64,000 nucleotides of DNA from an uncultured Lachnospiraceae bacterium. GTDB lineage: Bacteria > Bacillota > Clostridia > Lachnospirales > Lachnospiraceae. How positions within the stretch are numbered: the stretch's first letter is position 1; every line of letters starts with the position of its first letter. Under the pieces are notes generated by a model. It was given only the letters and a program-made list of their open reading frames with translations, ran no database searches and was not told the DNA's origin. The position numbers and the translations under genes are program-made. The DNA lies in contig CAJTOR010000002.1 of NCBI GenBank assembly GCA_910577675.1, positions 62,001 to 126,000 of the forward strand, written 5' to 3'. Shown here in pieces: positions 61,577 to 64,000 of this stretch.

Positions 61577-62944
61577 ATGGACGGTCATCCCATACGAGGG
61601 CTGATAAGCGTGCTGTTTCTTCTGTGCCTGAACGCACTGGTAGCAGCGGCGGAGGAAGCGTTTTCAAATGTAAACGGGGGAAGTGTGGAACACAGGGCAC
61701 AGGAGGGGGAGAGGCGCGCGGTGCGCTTAAAAAAGCTTCTTGATACGCCGCACTATTACCGGAATGTAATCGAGATCACAGTGACATCGACGAGCCTGCT
61801 TGCCGGGATGCTTTATGCATTCAGCATTTACGGGTGGATCAGACACCTGATTTTGCCCGCGGTTTCAGCGGGGGAGGAGATCTCGGTGATTCCCCTGGCA
61901 GCGGCGATGGTCTTTGTGACAGTATTTTTAATTTACCTGATGGTGCTTTTTAGTATCCTTGTCCCGAAGAAAATAGCGGGCAGGCTTGGGGAGCGTGCGG
62001 CGTATGCACTCGCACCTTTTATCCTGCTGCTTTACCGTTTTTTATCGCCGGTTGTCTTCCTGCTTGAGAAAAATTCGAATTTTCTTTTGCGTATTTTCGG
62101 GTTCAGCAAAATAAAAGCGGAGGAAAATGTCACCGAGGAAGAGATTATCTCCATAGTGAATGAGGGGCATGAGCAGGGGGTACTTGAGGCAGGGGAAGTG
62201 GAAATGATTTCCAATATCATTGAGTTTGATGAGAAGGAAGCAAAAGATGTTATGACGCACAGAAAGCGCATGGTGGCAATTAAGGCGGATACCAGTATAG
62301 AGGATGCGCTGAATTTTATGTTGAACGAGCCATTTTCCCGCTTTCCGCTCTACGGTGAAAATGTGGATGATATTATTGGCGTGCTGCATGTGAAGGATGT
62401 AATGAATTATTATACCGACGGAAAACTTAGGAAACGCCCGCTGGTGGAGGCATCACACAGACCATATTTTGTGCCTGACACACAGGATTTGGATGTTTTG
62501 TTCCGCTCGATGCAGGAAGGGAAGATACATATGGCGATTGTGGCTGACGAGTATGGGCAGACTGCGGGACTTGTGACCATGGAGGACATTTTGGAGGAGA
62601 TTGTCGGGGATATTAAGGACGAGTATGACAAGGAGGAAGAGCTGATACGCAGGGATGGGGATGGGAGATTTGTTGTCAGCGGGGAGGTGTCACTTTCTGA
62701 ACTTGTCCAGGAAACCGGGCTTAAAATCCGAAAGGAGGATGAGGAAAGTTTTGATACCTTAAATGGCCTGCTAATTTCGCTGCTCGACCATATCCCGCAG
62801 GATGACGAAGTATTTTCCGTGGAATATGAAGGGTTCTGCTTTGATTCGGTAGCGACAAAGGCGCGCATGATCCGGCGTGTAAGGATGAGAGAGCTTCCTC
62901 CTGCCGCTGAGAGTCAGGAGGGGGAAGAAACAGAAAAACCTTAG
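61577..62944 (+). CDS. CNNM/CorC-type transporter-associated CBS protein (hemolysin family)
   Basis: 455-residue membrane protein. Residues ~5–160 form the DUF21/CNNM membrane domain with about four helices (LISVLFLLCLNALVAAAEEA, VFVTVFLIYLMVLFSILVPK). Residues ~205–335 are two CBS domains (DVMTHRKRMVAIKADTSIED, MAIVADEYGQTAGLVTMEDI). ~345–430 is the CorC_HlyC domain. Homologues export Mg2+ or relate to divalent-cation balance. A GGAAGGAG site precedes it. The terminator stem includes its last codons. Confidence 0.9.
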   Translation: MDGHPIRGLISVLFLLCLNALVAAAEEAFSNVNGGSVEHRAQEGERRAVRLKKLLDTPHYYRNVIEITVTSTSLLAGMLYAFSIYGWIRHLILPAVSAGEEISVIPLAAAMVFVTVFLIYLMVLFSILVPKKIAGRLGERAAYALAPFILLLYRFLSPVVFLLEKNSNFLLRIFGFSKIKAEENVTEEEIISIVNEGHEQGVLEAGEVEMISNIIEFDEKEAKDVMTHRKRMVAIKADTSIEDALNFMLNEPFSRFPLYGENVDDIIGVLHVKDVMNYYTDGKLRKRPLVEASHRPYFVPDTQDLDVLFRSMQEGKIHMAIVADEYGQTAGLVTMEDILEEIVGDIKDEYDKEEELIRRDGDGRFVVSGEVSLSELVQETGLKIRKEDEESFDTLNGLLISLLDHIPQDDEVFSVEYEGFCFDSVATKARMIRRVRMRELPPAAESQEGEETEKP

Positions 62945-62962
62945 CGGATGCTAAGGTTTTTT
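62934..62962 (+). terminator. Terminator overlapping the CBS-protein stop codon
   Basis: AAAAACCTTAGC (62934–62945) pairs perfectly with GCTAAGGTTTTT (62950–62961). The stop codon TAG is within the left arm. The next ~190 bp hold AT-rich DNA without a gene and then the R2 repeat. Confidence 0.88.
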
Positions 62963-63155
62963 GTTATATAAATAGGGAGGAGGAGAGTATGAAAAAGAAA
63001 AAAACCATTTCTTTAACTCTGTTAATAGTATAGACGGTAAATATGAGCAAATTATGAATTGGAAGATAACAGTTTGTGAACATTTCATGTCACTTAAAAG
63101 GCAGGAAGGCAATTTAGTACAATTTATTTTGGAAGGTTTGATTGAGGAGGGGAGT

Positions 63156-63271
63156 GTGAAAAATAGTTCGAAGGCAGCAAAAGACATTGCCTAAGAACTA
63201 TTAAGTTAAAACGCAAAGGACAGCGTTTTTCATTTCTATTTGAGCCGCCCAAAGCGGCATGGGGGATTAAA
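63156..63271 (+). repeat. R2 repeat, copy 3 (directly before rlmH)
   Basis: 116 nt, same three hairpins as copy 2 (46692–46808). Differences are few: TCG for TCT and ATT for ACT in the 12-codon frame, GCCC-AAA for GCCT-AGA in the last loop, and one fewer G before the start codon. GAGGAGGGG lies just upstream of the GTG. GGGGGATTAAA-ATG leads straight into rlmH. Confidence 0.8.
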
Positions 63272-63751
63272 ATGCGGATTACTATTTTGTGCGTGGGAAA
63301 AATAAAGGAAAAATTTTTTGCGGATGCAGTTGCGGAATATGTAAAGCGGATAGGGCGCTACCACAAAATTGAAGTTGTGGAGGTGGCGGATGAGAAAACA
63401 CCCGACGGGGCGGGGGAAGCGCTAAATGGGCAGATTATGGCGCGCGAAGGGGAGCGGCTTCTTGGGAAGATAAAGGAAGGCAGCTATGTGGCGGCACTTG
63501 CCATTGAAGGGAGGGAACTTTCCTCGGAAGAGCTCGCAGGAAAGCTCGAGGCATTAGCCGTAAACGGGGAATCCCATGTGACGTTTGTGATCGGCGGGTC
63601 GCTGGGGCTTTCCGGACAGGTTAAAAAACGGGCGGATTTCCTGCTGAGCTTTTCAAGGATGACCTTCCCGCACCAGTTGATGCGGGTGGTGCTGTTGGAG
63701 CAGATATACCGGTGCTGCAAAATTTCCGCCCATGAACCTTACCATAAGTAA
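63272..63751 (+). CDS. rlmH: 23S rRNA pseudouridine-1915 N3-methyltransferase
   Basis: 159-residue SPOUT-fold methyltransferase. MRITILCVGKIKEKFFADAV opens it, the SAM knot is FVIGGSLGLS, and the strictly conserved end LLEQIYRCCKI...HEPYHK is present. The last codons are repeated downstream (see 63728–63862). Confidence 0.95.
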   Translation: MRITILCVGKIKEKFFADAVAEYVKRIGRYHKIEVVEVADEKTPDGAGEALNGQIMAREGERLLGKIKEGSYVAALAIEGRELSSEELAGKLEALAVNGESHVTFVIGGSLGLSGQVKKRADFLLSFSRMTFPHQLMRVVLLEQIYRCCKISAHEPYHK

Positions 63752-63862
63752 ATCATGCAGGGGCGGAAATTTTATTTCCAGCCCATGAACCTTACCATAA
63801 GTAAATCATGCAGGGGCGGAAATTTTATTTCCAGCCCATGAACCCTATCATAAGTAAACCAG
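63728..63862 (+). repeat. Tandem repeats of the rlmH 3' end, att-site-like
   Basis: A 53-bp unit (GCCCATGAACCTTACCATAA...) occurs exactly twice, 63728–63780 and 63781–63833. A third, partial copy from 63834 reads GAACCCTATCATAAGTAA, encoding the same EPYHK-stop by synonymous codons. The unit includes GGGGCGGAAATTTT, which can pair with AAAATTTCCGCCC (63719–63731) in the gene, forming a terminator-like stem around the stop codon. Site-specific integration or slipped duplication could produce this. Confidence 0.75.
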
Positions 63863-63881
63863 ATTTCTATTCTGTAAAGGG

Positions 63882-64000
63882 TTATTTCACATTCATTAAA
63901 AAGAAAACTACTACTGTTTGCATTACAATCATAAGAGGAAGCCCGACCGCAAAATAATTTTTCTTTGTTTTATGCCGGAATATGTACATTGCAATAAGTC
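63882..64000 (-). CDS. Membrane protein, C-terminal fragment cut by window edge
   Basis: The last 39 codons of a minus-strand gene. The visible text is one basic loop (FRHKTKKNYF) and one hydrophobic helix (AVGLPLMIVMQTVVVFFLM) before the TAA at 63882–63884. It looks like the C-terminus of a polytopic membrane protein, but the family cannot be told. The gene converges on rlmH. Confidence 0.5.
   Translation of the reverse strand, partial: LIAMYIFRHKTKKNYFAVGLPLMIVMQTVVVFFLMNVK

Noticed and set aside
63728..63862. CRISPR or IS end for the rlmH repeats
   Set aside because: Copies are directly abutting without spacers, and no inverted repeats or transposase are seen.

Overview
The window looks like chromosomal DNA of an anaerobic Firmicute of class Clostridia, most likely a Lachnospiraceae member. 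The reasons are strong GGAGG ribosome-binding sites, an intact Clostridia-style fatty-acid/acetyl-CoA carboxylase cluster, a rex–acpS–nnr–alr–mazF cluster, an AAA-like/PD-(D/E)XK 'DUF1703' protein, a PurF-like protein of the type seen in this family, a bacterial/archaeal-type glycogen debranching enzyme and gatCAB. No rRNA, tRNA, CRISPR array, prophage or complete insertion sequence was seen. This lineage call is an inference from gene content.

Region 1 (1–23 kb). Two large secreted Ig-like (BIG2) proteins with near-identical starts (306–2918 and 19518–22469) bracket housekeeping genes: a DUF368 lipid-carrier transporter, a zinc/manganese ABC importer (znuA-C-B), an AI-2E-family permease, NAD+ synthetase, dusB, asd, two unrecognised membrane-anchored proteins on the minus strand, a methyltransferase, hslO and a glycogen debranching enzyme. 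The AI-2E permease and nadE carry the same ~85-nt structured leader (called R1 here).

Region 2 (22.6–38 kb). Small conserved proteins, a polysaccharide deacetylase, argF, topB, a left-handed beta-helix protein, a large hybrid histidine kinase, and a PadR regulator next to a fused HAAS–coiled-coil–DUF4097 protein. Then come pyk, an ECF-type sigma factor and a small membrane protein that may be its anti-sigma factor, separated by a 79-bp tandem repeat.

Region 3 (38.8–50 kb). A type II fatty-acid synthesis operon, fabD-fabG-fabF-accB-fabZ-accC-accD-accA, covers malonyl-CoA formation through chain elongation except for fabH, acpP and the enoyl reductase, which are not here. It is followed by gatC-gatA-gatB (Asn/Gln-tRNA amidotransferase).

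Region 4 (50–64 kb). Minus-strand AAA/PD-(D/E)XK and PurF-like genes, a decayed MacB-type ABC transporter, a DHH phosphoesterase, a PilZ protein, then rex, a coiled-coil protein, acpS, nnrE-nnrD, alr, an orphan mazF, a CNNM/CorC-type CBS protein and rlmH.

The most unusual signals are non-coding. A ~117-nt repeat with three hairpins (R2) sits directly on the start codons of gatC and rlmH, with a naturally deleted third copy behind the debranching enzyme. R1 has the same layout in front of two other genes. At the 3' end of rlmH there are two exact 53-bp repeats and a third, diverged copy of the gene's last codons, the arrangement expected of an att site at the gene position used by staphylococcal SCC elements.
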